A stretch of 64,000 bases of DNA, taken from Pseudoxanthomonas suwonensis. Its GTDB lineage: Bacteria; Pseudomonadota; Gammaproteobacteria; Xanthomonadales; Xanthomonadaceae. This document shows, piece by piece, positions 26,803-34,574 of this stretch. The notes beneath the pieces are model-generated. The model saw nothing but the letters and a program-made list of their open reading frames with translations. It was not told where the DNA came from and ran no database searches. Position numbers and translations under genes: made by a program. The stretch is from the NCBI GenBank assembly GCA_003240695.1, contig QFNC01000001.1:232347-296346 (forward strand), written 5' to 3'. Position 1 is the stretch's first letter. Each line of letters starts with the position of its first letter.

Positions 26803-27504
26803 GGAAGGTCTGATCGAAGCGCTCTGATGCTTGGATTTCAGCGCCAAGTCGCCTGATCGATCTGGATACGATCGCTTTTGCGCCATTTCTGGCCGTTTGC
26901 GACGGGTTTGCCCGTCCATCAGGCGGATTTACCCCGCCAGCAGCAACAAGCGTCGTCGCGCCATCCACAGGTTCGACAATGCGAACAATGTCAGCACCTG
27001 CGCCGCGTTCTTCGCCAAGCCGCGGTAGCGCACCGTCGTGTAGCCGAACTGCCGCTTCACCACCCGGAACGGGTGCTCCACCTTCGCCCGCACGGTGGCC
27101 TTGAAGTGCTCCCAGCGTTCGGCGTACTTGCGCTCGCGCTTGTTCTTCAACGCCCGCATTCTCGACGGCTTTTCCGCGATCCGGAACGCGGCCTGCACCT
27201 GCTGCAGTTCCTCGCGCTTGTCCGCACCGGTGTAGCCGCTGTCGCCGCTAATCGTGTCCTCCCGGCCGTGCAGCAGCTTGTGCACCTGCGTCACGTCGGC
27301 GACGTTCGCCGACGTACACGCCACGTGGTGCACCAGGCCCGACTCCTCGTCAATGTGCGCCTTCATCCCGAAGTGCCACTGGTTGCGCTTCTTCGTCTGG
27401 TGCATCTGCGGGTCGCGCTCGCCATCCTTGTTCTTGGTCGAACTCGGCGCCGCGATGATCGTGGCGTCCACGATACCGGCCTCTTGGGGCAGGCGTGAGG
27501 CCTG
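26803..27504 (-). mobile_element. IS5-type element, left part only
   Basis: The left end begins GGAAGGTCTGATC after TTAG (26799-26802), matching the IS5-subgroup habit of inserting at YTAR sites and starting with GGAAGG. The first about 150 bases are nearly identical to 63861-64000. The transposase stop lies at 26929-26931 and about 190 C-terminal residues remain. The right end and the 5' part of the transposase gene are missing; they are replaced near 27.50 kb by the 5' part of a lipoprotein gene. The right breakpoint is approximate. Confidence 0.8.
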
Positions 27505-27831
27505 CCAATCCGTCTGCATGTACCGGTCAGCATTAGACTCCAGCGTATCCCACTGCGTGAAACCCGGCTCGGTCAACACGTAGCCCTGATACAGTACGCG
27601 ATACTTCATTCCAATCCGGCTCGACAGCCATGCGTCCATCGCCTGCTTGTCCTGCGGCAGGTCGCGGTTGTGGGGCATCACGACATCGGAGTCGGACAGC
27701 GTTTCTCCGAAAAGGCCCTGCGTCACTGCATCGAGGGTGTAGAGATCGCTGTCGCTGGCCAGCGTCCGGCAGCCCGACAGCAGGCAAGCCGCCAGCAACA
27801 GCAACAGGGCGATGACTGCATGCGGTGTCAT
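26929..27831 (-). CDS. In-frame chimera of a lipoprotein N-terminus and an IS5 transposase C-terminus
   Basis: 300 residues. Residues 1 to about 109 are a lipoprotein: signal peptide with lipobox LLSGC (C21), then a domain whose motif AWLSSRIGMKYRVL and TEPGFTQWDTLESNADRYM is shared with the two genes at 62.2-62.96 kb. From about residue 112 the sequence is an IS5-family transposase: VDATIIAAPSSTKNKDG, HFGMKAHIDEESG, DSGYTGADKRE and VEHPFRVVKRQFGY, with the DDE catalytic core partly present. The join keeps the frame. It is almost certainly a rearrangement product rather than a working transposase; the lipoprotein half could still be exported. Confidence 0.75.
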   Translation of the reverse strand: MTPHAVIALLLLLAACLLSGCRTLASDSDLYTLDAVTQGLFGETLSDSDVVMPHNRDLPQDKQAMDAWLSSRIGMKYRVLYQGYVLTEPGFTQWDTLESNADRYMQTDWQASRLPQEAGIVDATIIAAPSSTKNKDGERDPQMHQTKKRNQWHFGMKAHIDEESGLVHHVACTSANVADVTQVHKLLHGREDTISGDSGYTGADKREELQQVQAAFRIAEKPSRMRALKNKRERKYAERWEHFKATVRAKVEHPFRVVKRQFGYTTVRYRGLAKNAAQVLTLFALSNLWMARRRLLLLAG

Positions 27832-27936
27832 GCGGTTGTGTTGTGCTGGAGCAATGCGGGTGGTCCTTGGTGCGGTCACGTCGTTGGAGTTGCACCAGGT
27901 TGGGCAGGTCATGCGTGGCACGCGGCAGCCGGCCGA

Positions 27937-28449
27937 TTAGTCGAACAACGCCGACCCTGCCGTCGCAACCCCTTCCAATCGCAGCAGCGCCATTTTCGTG
28001 TCCATACCGCCGGCAAAACCGGTCAGTGACCCGTCGCGGCCGATCACGCGATGGCAGGGCACGATAATGGGAGTCGGATTGCGTCCGTTGGCTGCACCGA
28101 CCGCCCGCATCGCCGTGGGTCGGCCGATGGCCCGGGCCAGATCGGCATAACTCCAGGTATTGCCGAATGGAATCGTGCGCAAGGCATTCCAGACCCGTTG
28201 CTGGAACTGCGTGCCATGCGGCACCAGCGGCAGATCGAAACCGCGACGCCGCCCGGCGAAATAATCGTCCAGCTGTGCGGCGGCGGCATCCAGCCAGCGA
28301 TGCGTGCCCGGTTGCCAGTGCTCGCGCTGCGGCAGCGGATAGCGATTGTGCGGAAACGCGACCGCAAACAGGCCGGCGTCGGTCGCAGCCAGCGTGAGCG
28401 TGCCGATCGGCGTGTCCAGCGTGCGGCTGGTAATGGGCGCGGATGTCAT
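27937..28449 (-). CDS. ogt: Methylated-DNA--protein-cysteine methyltransferase
   Basis: Suicide repair of O6-alkylguanine. 170 residues; acceptor C132 in the PCHRV motif, N and R of the recognition helix in YADLARAIGRP, and the GFAGG loop are present. Its start overlaps the stop of the preceding AlkA fusion gene by four bases, so the two alkylation-repair functions are made from one transcript. Confidence 0.95.
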   Translation of the reverse strand: MTSAPITSRTLDTPIGTLTLAATDAGLFAVAFPHNRYPLPQREHWQPGTHRWLDAAAAQLDDYFAGRRRGFDLPLVPHGTQFQQRVWNALRTIPFGNTWSYADLARAIGRPTAMRAVGAANGRNPTPIIVPCHRVIGRDGSLTGFAGGMDTKMALLRLEGVATAGSALFD

Positions 28450-29930
28450 GCGGAGTCCTCGGGATTAACGGCGGCGTGCCACAGCTGGATCGCCGCGTAG
28501 GCACGCCACGGGCGCCAGTGTTCGGCGCGTGCGGCCAGTTGGCGTTCGGTGAGTGCCGTGCCATTGCCGGCCTGTTTGCGCAGCACCAAGTCACCGGCAG
28601 GAAAGGCATCCGGATGGTTCGAACCGCGCAGGGCGATGTAGTGCGCCGTCCATGGGCCGATGCCGGGCAGCCGCATCCATCGGTCGACATGGTGATCCAG
28701 CGGTGCTGCGGCATCGAAATCCAGTGTGCCCCGGGCCAGCGCGGCAGCGATGGCGTGCAGACTGGCGCGGCGGGTGGCCGGCAGGCCCAGCGTGGTCAGA
28801 TCGGCCGTTGCCAACTGCTGGGGCGATGGAAACACGCTGTGCAGATCGTCGGCCACCGGGTGGGGCAGGCGTACGCCGTGCTGCGTGACCAGTCGAGCCG
28901 CCAGGGTGGTCGCCGCGCGCACGCTGACCTGCTGTCCCAGCACCGCACGCACGGCGACTTCGAAGCCATCCCAGCCACCGGGGATTCGCAGGCCGGGATG
29001 CCGCTGCAGCAACGGTGCCAGCCGTGGATCGTTGCCCAGACAGGCCGCGATGACCAACGGGTCCGCATCCAGATCGAACATGCGCCGCACCCGCTGCACG
29101 ATGGGCGCGATGGCGTGGGCGGCGACGCCATGCAATTCCAGCTGCAGTGCAGCGGCAGTTGGACAGGCCGACACCCGCAACCAGGCGGCGGCATCGGCGT
29201 GGCTGGCCAGCGACGGCTCCAGCACGCGCATGTAAGCGTCCGCTTCCACCCGCTCGATGCCGGGCAACGCCCGCTGGCGCAGGAAAGCAAGCGTGGCATC
29301 GAATTCGAATGGTGGCCGGAATGCCAGACGCAGGCGCAGACCGTCGCCCGCCGGCAGGGCATCGTCGGCATGCCGCAATGCCGATGGTGGCATCCCATAG
29401 GCCTTGGCGAAGGCGTCGTTGAAGCGGCGCAGACTGGCGAAACCGCTGGCTGCGGCAACGTCGGTGATCGGCAAGGCGGTTTCGCTCAGCAACCGCTTGG
29501 CAAACAGCAGGCGGCGGGTGGCCTGCACCTGCTGCGGCGTGGTGCCCAGGCTGTCGGCGAACAGGCGGCGCAGGTGGCGATCGCCCACGTGCAGGCGCTC
29601 GGCGAGTTCCTCCACGGATGCAGCGTCCAGCGCGCCGTCGTCGATCAGGCGCAGCGCCCGGGCTACCACGTGATCGCCACGGCGCCAGCTGCCATCGGCC
29701 GGCGACAATTCCGGCCTGCAGCGCAGGCAGGGCCGATAACCCTCGGCCTCGGCCTGTGCGGCACTGGCCACATAATGCACGTTGCGCTCGTTGGCCGCCG
29801 GCACCGGGCACACAGGCCGGCAATAGATGCCGGTGGTGCGCACTGCGGTGAAGAACACGCCGTCGAAGCGCGCGTCACGCGCCAGCCGCGCTTGTGCACA
29901 CACCGCAGCATCGGGCAGAACTGCGTCCAT
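28446..29930 (-). CDS. alkA: Ada-AraC-AlkA fusion: alkylation-responsive regulator and 3-methyladenine glycosylase
   Basis: 494 residues in three parts. An Ada-type zinc domain at 1-75 with C37, C41, C68 and C71 (C37 being the expected methyl-phosphotriester acceptor); an AraC-type helix-turn-helix domain at about 85-185; an AlkA domain at about 195-494 with the helix-hairpin-helix LPGIGPWTAHYIALRG and the catalytic aspartate in AFPAGDLVL. Compared with E. coli Ada, the methyltransferase is replaced by a glycosylase, and the methyltransferase is the next gene. It probably senses methylated DNA and activates this operon. TGATG overlap with the DUF1203 gene. Confidence 0.93.
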   Translation of the reverse strand: MDAVLPDAAVCAQARLARDARFDGVFFTAVRTTGIYCRPVCPVPAANERNVHYVASAAQAEAEGYRPCLRCRPELSPADGSWRRGDHVVARALRLIDDGALDAASVEELAERLHVGDRHLRRLFADSLGTTPQQVQATRRLLFAKRLLSETALPITDVAAASGFASLRRFNDAFAKAYGMPPSALRHADDALPAGDGLRLRLAFRPPFEFDATLAFLRQRALPGIERVEADAYMRVLEPSLASHADAAAWLRVSACPTAAALQLELHGVAAHAIAPIVQRVRRMFDLDADPLVIAACLGNDPRLAPLLQRHPGLRIPGGWDGFEVAVRAVLGQQVSVRAATTLAARLVTQHGVRLPHPVADDLHSVFPSPQQLATADLTTLGLPATRRASLHAIAAALARGTLDFDAAAPLDHHVDRWMRLPGIGPWTAHYIALRGSNHPDAFPAGDLVLRKQAGNGTALTERQLAARAEHWRPWRAYAAIQLWHAAVNPEDSA

Positions 29931-30397
29931 CAGCTGCGCGTGACCAACGCCGCATGACAGCCCGCGCGGGCGTGCTGTAGATGCAGATAGGCGATGTGCG
30001 GATCTTCGAACAGGTTGTGGATTGCCGATTCCAGTTCCGTTCCAGACACAACATCGGCACCGCGCAGGTTGCGGCCATCCGCATCGTAGCCGCGCACGGA
30101 CAGCAGCCGATGGCGAGACAGCTGCGGCACGACATCCTCCTCCGGTTCGGCCCGGGCGGCGTACTGCCGCACGAAAACCGGTCCGCTGGCGCGGTAGGGC
30201 GAATCGACATCGTGATCCAGGTGATGCAGCAGCACGAGCGTTTCTCCCGGCGGCGCATCCTGCAGGCTGACGCGACAGGGAAATCCCGGACAGGCATCGA
30301 CCACGACGCGACGTGCGCCACGCGCGTGCAGCGCGGCATCACCCAGCGCAAACAGCGCAGCGAAGGGTTCGGCGGGCAGGGCTTGGATGCGCAACAT
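29930..30397 (-). CDS. DUF1203 family protein
   Basis: 155 residues from ATG 30397 (ATG 30409 is a possible alternative). Matches DUF1203 by its CRVSLQDAPPGETLVLLHH and YRASGPVFVR segments and a terminal HARAGCHAALV. Function unknown; soluble, no signal peptide. One-base overlap with the Ada-AlkA gene suggests co-expression with alkylation repair, which is context only. Confidence 0.85.
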   Translation of the reverse strand: MLRIQALPAEPFAALFALGDAALHARGARRVVVDACPGFPCRVSLQDAPPGETLVLLHHLDHDVDSPYRASGPVFVRQYAARAEPEEDVVPQLSRHRLLSVRGYDADGRNLRGADVVSGTELESAIHNLFEDPHIAYLHLQHARAGCHAALVTRS

Positions 30398-30466
30398 GGG
30401 CGGCTCCATCGGGACTCGACCGCAGTGTGGGCTCGCCGCGGCCCGTCCGCTCGCCATTTCCGGACA

Positions 30467-31717
30467 TCAATATGCGGGCGTCAGTGCGGGTTCGATCGTG
30501 CGTGAATCGCCGTCATTCGGCGCCGGCGGCAGTTTCAGCAGGCGCATCAGCAGCGGGTACACGTCCACGTTGTCGAAGACCGGCAGCCGGTGGCCGGACC
30601 GGAACGCCGGACCGTGCGCGATGAAGGTGGCCTGCATCGAAGGCAGGGCCGGATCGTAGCCGTGCGAGCCGCGCATGCCCGCCTCGCGCCTGGCGATGGC
30701 TTCGCGCGGCAGGGCATCCCAGCCTTCGTCCATCTGGCACACGATCGGCGGCACGCGCGCATGCCGACCGTACTGCCACCGCGCCGGGAATGCGCTTTTC
30801 TTCCAGCACGTGTACGGGGGATGACGGCCGAGCAGGCGGGTTTCCACGGCGGCCTGGTGGGCCGGATTCGGAGTGAATCCGACCACCTGGCCGATGGAAT
30901 GCGCCAGCGCTTCGTCCACGCCGGCCATGTCTTCCACTGCGATCACCTGGCCCTGCGGCACCGGTGCGAAGCCGTGATCGGACACCATCACGATGTTGAT
31001 GCGTTCCAGCAGTCCGTGTGCGGACAGGGTGTCGATCAGGCGGCCGATGGCGGCATCGGTGTCGCGCATGGCCGTGCGGGCCTGCTGCGAATCCGGGCCA
31101 TGGCGATGCGATTGGTGGTCCACCGCATCGAAATACAGGGTTACGAATGCGGGTCGAGTGGCGGGCGGTTGCGTCAGCCATTCCAACACCTGATCGACGC
31201 GCGCATCAGCGGACATCGTTTCGTCGAACGGCAGCCAGCGTGATGGCCGGATGCCGGCGATGGCCGCTTCGCTGCCTGGCCAGAACAGCGTGGCCGTGCG
31301 CAGCCCGGCCTTCTCGGCACCCACCCAGACCGGTTCGCCCCCCCACCAGCGGGCATCCTGCACTGCAGTGCGGTTGGACAGCCGGAATTCGCCCAGTGCC
31401 GCATCGCGCATGCTGTTGTGCACGATGCCGTGCCGGTCCGGACGCAGTCCGGTGACCAGTGTGTAATGGTTCGGGAAGGTCAGCGACGGGTACGACGGCC
31501 GCATGCCCTCGGCGCGTGTGCCGTGTTCGGCCAGGCGATTGAGATGCGGCATACGCTCGGCAGTGACATCGCGCGGACGCAGGCCGTCCACCGAGATCAG
31601 CAGGACCGGGGTGCGCTCGGAAGCGGCATCGCGAACCCGATGGCTGCCGCAGGCGACCAGGCCGCAGAGCAGGCAGAACCACAGCAGGGCGTGAAGGAAC
31701 CGGGTGTGGGCAGACAT
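30467..31717 (-). CDS. Nucleotide pyrophosphatase/phosphodiesterase lipoprotein
   Basis: 416 residues of the alkaline-phosphatase superfamily, NPP group. Lipobox LVAC (C23), so it is a lipoprotein of the periplasm or outer membrane. Two-zinc site: D44 (ISVDGLRP), nucleophile T80 (SYPSLTFPNHYTLVTG), the YFDAVDHQSHRHGP segment, SDHGFAP and a late histidine in GSHGYDP. The structurally known Xanthomonas NPP is of this type. Start at ATG 31717; the frame is open 30 bases further. It cleaves nucleotide or related phosphodiesters; natural substrate not inferable. Confidence 0.93.
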   Translation of the reverse strand: MSAHTRFLHALLWFCLLCGLVACGSHRVRDAASERTPVLLISVDGLRPRDVTAERMPHLNRLAEHGTRAEGMRPSYPSLTFPNHYTLVTGLRPDRHGIVHNSMRDAALGEFRLSNRTAVQDARWWGGEPVWVGAEKAGLRTATLFWPGSEAAIAGIRPSRWLPFDETMSADARVDQVLEWLTQPPATRPAFVTLYFDAVDHQSHRHGPDSQQARTAMRDTDAAIGRLIDTLSAHGLLERINIVMVSDHGFAPVPQGQVIAVEDMAGVDEALAHSIGQVVGFTPNPAHQAAVETRLLGRHPPYTCWKKSAFPARWQYGRHARVPPIVCQMDEGWDALPREAIARREAGMRGSHGYDPALPSMQATFIAHGPAFRSGHRLPVFDNVDVYPLLMRLLKLPPAPNDGDSRTIEPALTPAY

Positions 31718-31828
31718 CGGCACAGTGTACCGGGTCAGGTTGACCAATCATGGCTGAATGCCCGGGCGCGGACGCGGCATTCCGGTCGTTGGCGGCGTAT
31801 GCTGGAATTCCCCGTCCGGCGCCTGGTC

Positions 31829-32173
31829 ATGGCCATCTCCACTCTTCTGTCCTGTCGCATTGCAGCGGTCGTGCTGGCCGGTGCATGCGTTCTGCCTGCG
31901 GTCGCAGTAGAGCCGGAGGCCGGCCAAGGCAAGATGCGCGTTGAACGCGAGCATCCTGATTGCCTGCGGGAAACAGGGTCGCGCATCGTCTCTGCGCACA
32001 ACCAGCGCCTGCAGCGCAAGGCCCGGCGCAATGCGGCATCGCGCTCCGCCGACACCGCAAAGGCGCGTTGCGTGTCCGCGCATGGTCGGGTTTACGGGCG
32101 CGATGATCTGGATCGCACCGGTGCGGTGGATGTGGCTGATGCCCTGCGGCGGCTGGATCCGGCAATCCGCTGA
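31829..32173 (+). CDS. Small secreted protein resembling a TonB-receptor plug fragment
   Basis: 114 residues from ATG 31829 (ATG 31799 is also in frame). Signal peptide with a strong hydrophobic core (AAVVLAGACVLPAVA). The mature part is only about 85 residues, basic, with one cysteine pair, and contains TGSRI and then RDDLDRTGAVDVADALRRLDP at its end, which closely resembles the TGSRI and DLERTGATSVADAL plug motif of TonB-dependent receptors, but no barrel follows. Codon use and spacing look genuine. Function unknown. Confidence 0.6.
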   Translation: MAISTLLSCRIAAVVLAGACVLPAVAVEPEAGQGKMRVEREHPDCLRETGSRIVSAHNQRLQRKARRNAASRSADTAKARCVSAHGRVYGRDDLDRTGAVDVADALRRLDPAIR

Positions 32174-32230
32174 CAGGCGCTGCGCCCGCCAGGGACGTCC
32201 TGCGCGGCGCTTGATCCATACCGGACTGAC

Positions 32231-32369
32231 GCTGCGCTCGGGCAGCCTGCGGCTGTGCACCCGCGCTCCGGGCGCGGGTGTCGAACCCTGCAGGTTCTCA
32301 TCCCTGCCGCCGCAGCACGCAAAACCCGGCACGTGGCCGGGTTCCGGAATTGGCGCTCCCTACGGGATT
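32231..32369. repeat. Direct repeat copy A: duplicated tRNA-Glu 3' end plus downstream terminator
   Basis: 139 bases repeated at 32398-32536 with a 167-base period and only one noticed mismatch. The right end (about 32358-32369) reproduces the 3' acceptor end and part of the T arm of the tRNA-Glu gene; the left part carries the tRNA terminator hairpin (about 32324-32343) and flanking sequence. The tRNA fragment is too short to be a gene. Confidence 0.88.
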
Positions 32370-32397
32370 GACGCGGCACGTCGTGTGCCGCGCCCTC

Positions 32398-32536
32398 GCT
32401 GCGCTCGGGCAGCCTGCGGCTGTGCACCCGCGCTCCGGGCGCGAGTGTCGAACCCTGCAGGTTCTCATCCCTGCCGCCGCAGCACGCAAAACCCGGCACG
32501 TGGCCGGGTTCCGGAATTGGCGCTCCCTACGGGATT
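32398..32536. repeat. Direct repeat copy B, overlapping the true tRNA-Glu 3' end
   Basis: Second copy of the 139-base repeat. Its right 19 bases are the 3' end of the intact tRNA-Glu gene. Between the copies (32370-32397) lies a short hairpin-forming stretch (GCGGCAC paired with GTGCCGC). Such tRNA 3' end duplications are the usual scar of site-specific integration or of a tandem slippage event. Confidence 0.88.
32491..32509 (-). terminator. Terminator of tRNA-Glu
   Basis: On the minus strand ACCCGGC and GCCGGGT form a seven-base stem with a five-base loop, followed by TTTT. It lies nine bases beyond the tRNA 3' end. The duplicate at about 32324-32343 is identical. Confidence 0.75.
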
Positions 32537-32593
32537 CGAACCCGTGTTTTAGCCTTGAGAGGGCCACGTCCTAGGCCTCTAGACGAAGGGAGC
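32518..32593 (-). tRNA. tRNA-Glu (anticodon CTC)
   Basis: 76 bases including an encoded CCA. Acceptor GCTCCCT pairs with AGGGAGC, the D arm starts CGTCTAGAGGCCTAGGACG as in glutamate tRNAs, the anticodon loop is CTCTCAA with anticodon CTC, and the T arm is CGGGTTCGAATCCCG. Reads GAG codons. A TATACT element on the minus strand at 32613-32618 is a good -10 for it. Confidence 0.95.
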
Positions 32594-32612
32594 AAAACGG
32601 CGATGGCCTTGC

Positions 32613-32618
32613 AGTATA
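32613..32618 (-). promoter_or_regulatory. -10 element of the tRNA-Glu promoter
   Basis: TATACT on the minus strand, about 20 bases before the mature tRNA 5' end. A clear -35 was not seen. Confidence 0.5.
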
Positions 32619-32709
32619 GCAGTGACGCGACCTGCCCACGGCGCAGTCGTGCGCGTGACTGTTAAGATGTCGCTCCGACCCTGCTGCCCACGCCGATCCC
32701 GCCGTTTCG

Positions 32710-34035
32710 ATGCCGTCCGACTCCAGTTCCGAAATCAACCTGCGGGTGATTCCGCGCGATGCCCACGGCGTTTCCCGCAAGGGCATCAGTCCCAACGCGT
32801 TGCGGGTGCTGTACCGTTTGCGGGAGGGCGGACACGAAGCCTATCTGGTCGGCGGTGCGGTGCGCGATCTGCTGCTGGGCCTGCAGCCGAAGGATTTCGA
32901 CGTGGCCACCGATGCCACGCCCGAGCAGGTGAAGCAGCTGTTCCGCAACTGCCGGCTGATCGGGCGCCGTTTCCGTCTGGCGCACGTGGTGTTCGGCCGC
33001 GAGATCATCGAGGTGTCCACCTTTCGGGCCAACAGCGACGACGGCAGCGGCGATCGCGAAGTGCTGGACGGCGGCCGGGTGGTGCGCGACAACGTGTACG
33101 GCAGCATCGAGGACGATGCCGTGCGCCGCGACTTCACCGCCAACGCGCTGTACTACACGGTCGACGATTTCAGCGTGCGCGACTACGTGGGCGGTTTCGC
33201 CGACGTGCAGGCGCGCCGCCTGCGCCTGATCGGCGATCCGGAAACCCGATATCGCGAAGATCCGGTACGCATGCTGCGGGCCGTGCGTCTTGCCGCCAAG
33301 CTGGATTTCACCATCGACCCCGAGACGGCGGCGCCGATCACCGCACTGGCACCGCTGCTGCGCGACGCCGCGCCGGCGCGGCTGTTCGAGGAGTTCCTGA
33401 AGCTGTTCCTGTCCGGACATGCGCAGGCCAGTTTCCTGGAACTGGAGCGGCACGGTCTGCTGCCGATCCTGCTGCCGGAAACCGCCAAGGCGCTGGCAGG
33501 CAATGCCAGCGGTGCGCAGCGGCGCATGCTGCTGGCGGGGTTGCGTTCCACCGACGCGCGGGTCGCCGCCGACGAGCCGGTTTCGCCGGCATTCCTGTTC
33601 GCGTTGCTGCTGTGGCCGGCGTTCTGCCGCACCTGGATGGTGCTGCAGTCGCAAGGCGTGCACCCGGTGGAAGCCCAGCAGCGCGCAGCCGACAAGGTCA
33701 CGTTGCAGCAGGTGCACCTGATCGCGCTGCCGCGCCGGTTTTCATTGCCGATGCAGGAAATCTGGCTGCTGCAGCCGCGCTTTTCGCAACGCAAACGGGT
33801 GGCGCGCTGGCTGTCGCACCCGCGTTTTCGCGCGGCTTTCGACTTCCTGTTGCTGCGTCAGCATGCGTGCGCCGATCATGCAGAGGACATCGCCTTCTGG
33901 CGCGAGGCGCAGGGGCTCGGTGCAGGCCCGGCACCGGAGGCGCACGGCATGGATGTGGATGCGGATGCGGATGCGGCGGCTCCCAGGCGTCGTCGCAGAC
34001 GCCGCACGCCGGTCGTCCCTGCCGATACCGCATGA
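32710..34035 (+). CDS. pcnB: Poly(A) polymerase I
   Basis: Adds poly(A) tails to RNA and promotes its decay. 441 residues of the class II nucleotidyltransferase family: GGAVRDLLLG (G48-G57), catalytic D62 and D64 (KDFDVATDAT), the poly(A)-polymerase signature LIGRRFRLAHV, and RRDFTANAL in the tRNA-NT/PAP core. The C-terminus is basic (RRRRRRR), as in other PAP I proteins. Its stop overlaps folK as ATGA. Confidence 0.95.
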   Translation: MPSDSSSEINLRVIPRDAHGVSRKGISPNALRVLYRLREGGHEAYLVGGAVRDLLLGLQPKDFDVATDATPEQVKQLFRNCRLIGRRFRLAHVVFGREIIEVSTFRANSDDGSGDREVLDGGRVVRDNVYGSIEDDAVRRDFTANALYYTVDDFSVRDYVGGFADVQARRLRLIGDPETRYREDPVRMLRAVRLAAKLDFTIDPETAAPITALAPLLRDAAPARLFEEFLKLFLSGHAQASFLELERHGLLPILLPETAKALAGNASGAQRRMLLAGLRSTDARVAADEPVSPAFLFALLLWPAFCRTWMVLQSQGVHPVEAQQRAADKVTLQQVHLIALPRRFSLPMQEIWLLQPRFSQRKRVARWLSHPRFRAAFDFLLLRQHACADHAEDIAFWREAQGLGAGPAPEAHGMDVDADADAAAPRRRRRRRTPVVPADTA

Positions 34036-34571
34036 ACGCAGCGCCCGAGGTGGCCTTCGTCGGTCTGGGCGGCAATGTCGGCGATGCGGCAACCACGCTG
34101 CGGCAGGCCGCGGCGGAACTGGATGCCTTGCCCGGATCGCGGCTGCTGTGGCTGTCCTCGCTGTACCGCACGGCGGCATGGGGACTGACCGACCAGCCGG
34201 ACTTCATCAATGCCGCGGCCGCCGTGCGCACCACGCTGGCACCGCAGGCGCTGCTGGATGCACTGCTGCGGATCGAATGCCGGCATGGCCGCGATCGCGG
34301 CCGCGAGCAACGCTGGGGACCGCGCACTCTGGATCTGGACCTGCTGCTGCACGGCCAACGGCGGATGCAGGAATCCGGCCTGCGCCTGCCGCATCCGCAT
34401 CTGCATGAACGCGCGTTCGTGCTGGTGCCGCTGGCCGAGATCGCACCGGATGCACGCATCCCCGGGGTCGGCACTGTCGGCGATGCATTGGCGCGATTGC
34501 CGCCGGATGCCGTGGCAGGCGTGGTCCCGTTGCAGGGCGCCGCGACCGATTCGCACATACTGTCGAGGTGA
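34032..34571 (+). CDS. folK: 6-hydroxymethyl-7,8-dihydropterin pyrophosphokinase
   Basis: Transfers pyrophosphate from ATP to the pterin in folate synthesis. 179 residues; GLGGNVGD at the N-terminus, QPDFINAAAAV, and the catalytic WGPRTLDLDLL motif with metal-binding aspartates, then the PHPHLHERAFVLVPL segment. pcnB-folK is a known gammaproteobacterial gene order. Confidence 0.96.
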   Translation: MNAAPEVAFVGLGGNVGDAATTLRQAAAELDALPGSRLLWLSSLYRTAAWGLTDQPDFINAAAAVRTTLAPQALLDALLRIECRHGRDRGREQRWGPRTLDLDLLLHGQRRMQESGLRLPHPHLHERAFVLVPLAEIAPDARIPGVGTVGDALARLPPDAVAGVVPLQGAATDSHILSR

Positions 34572-34574
34572 TTC

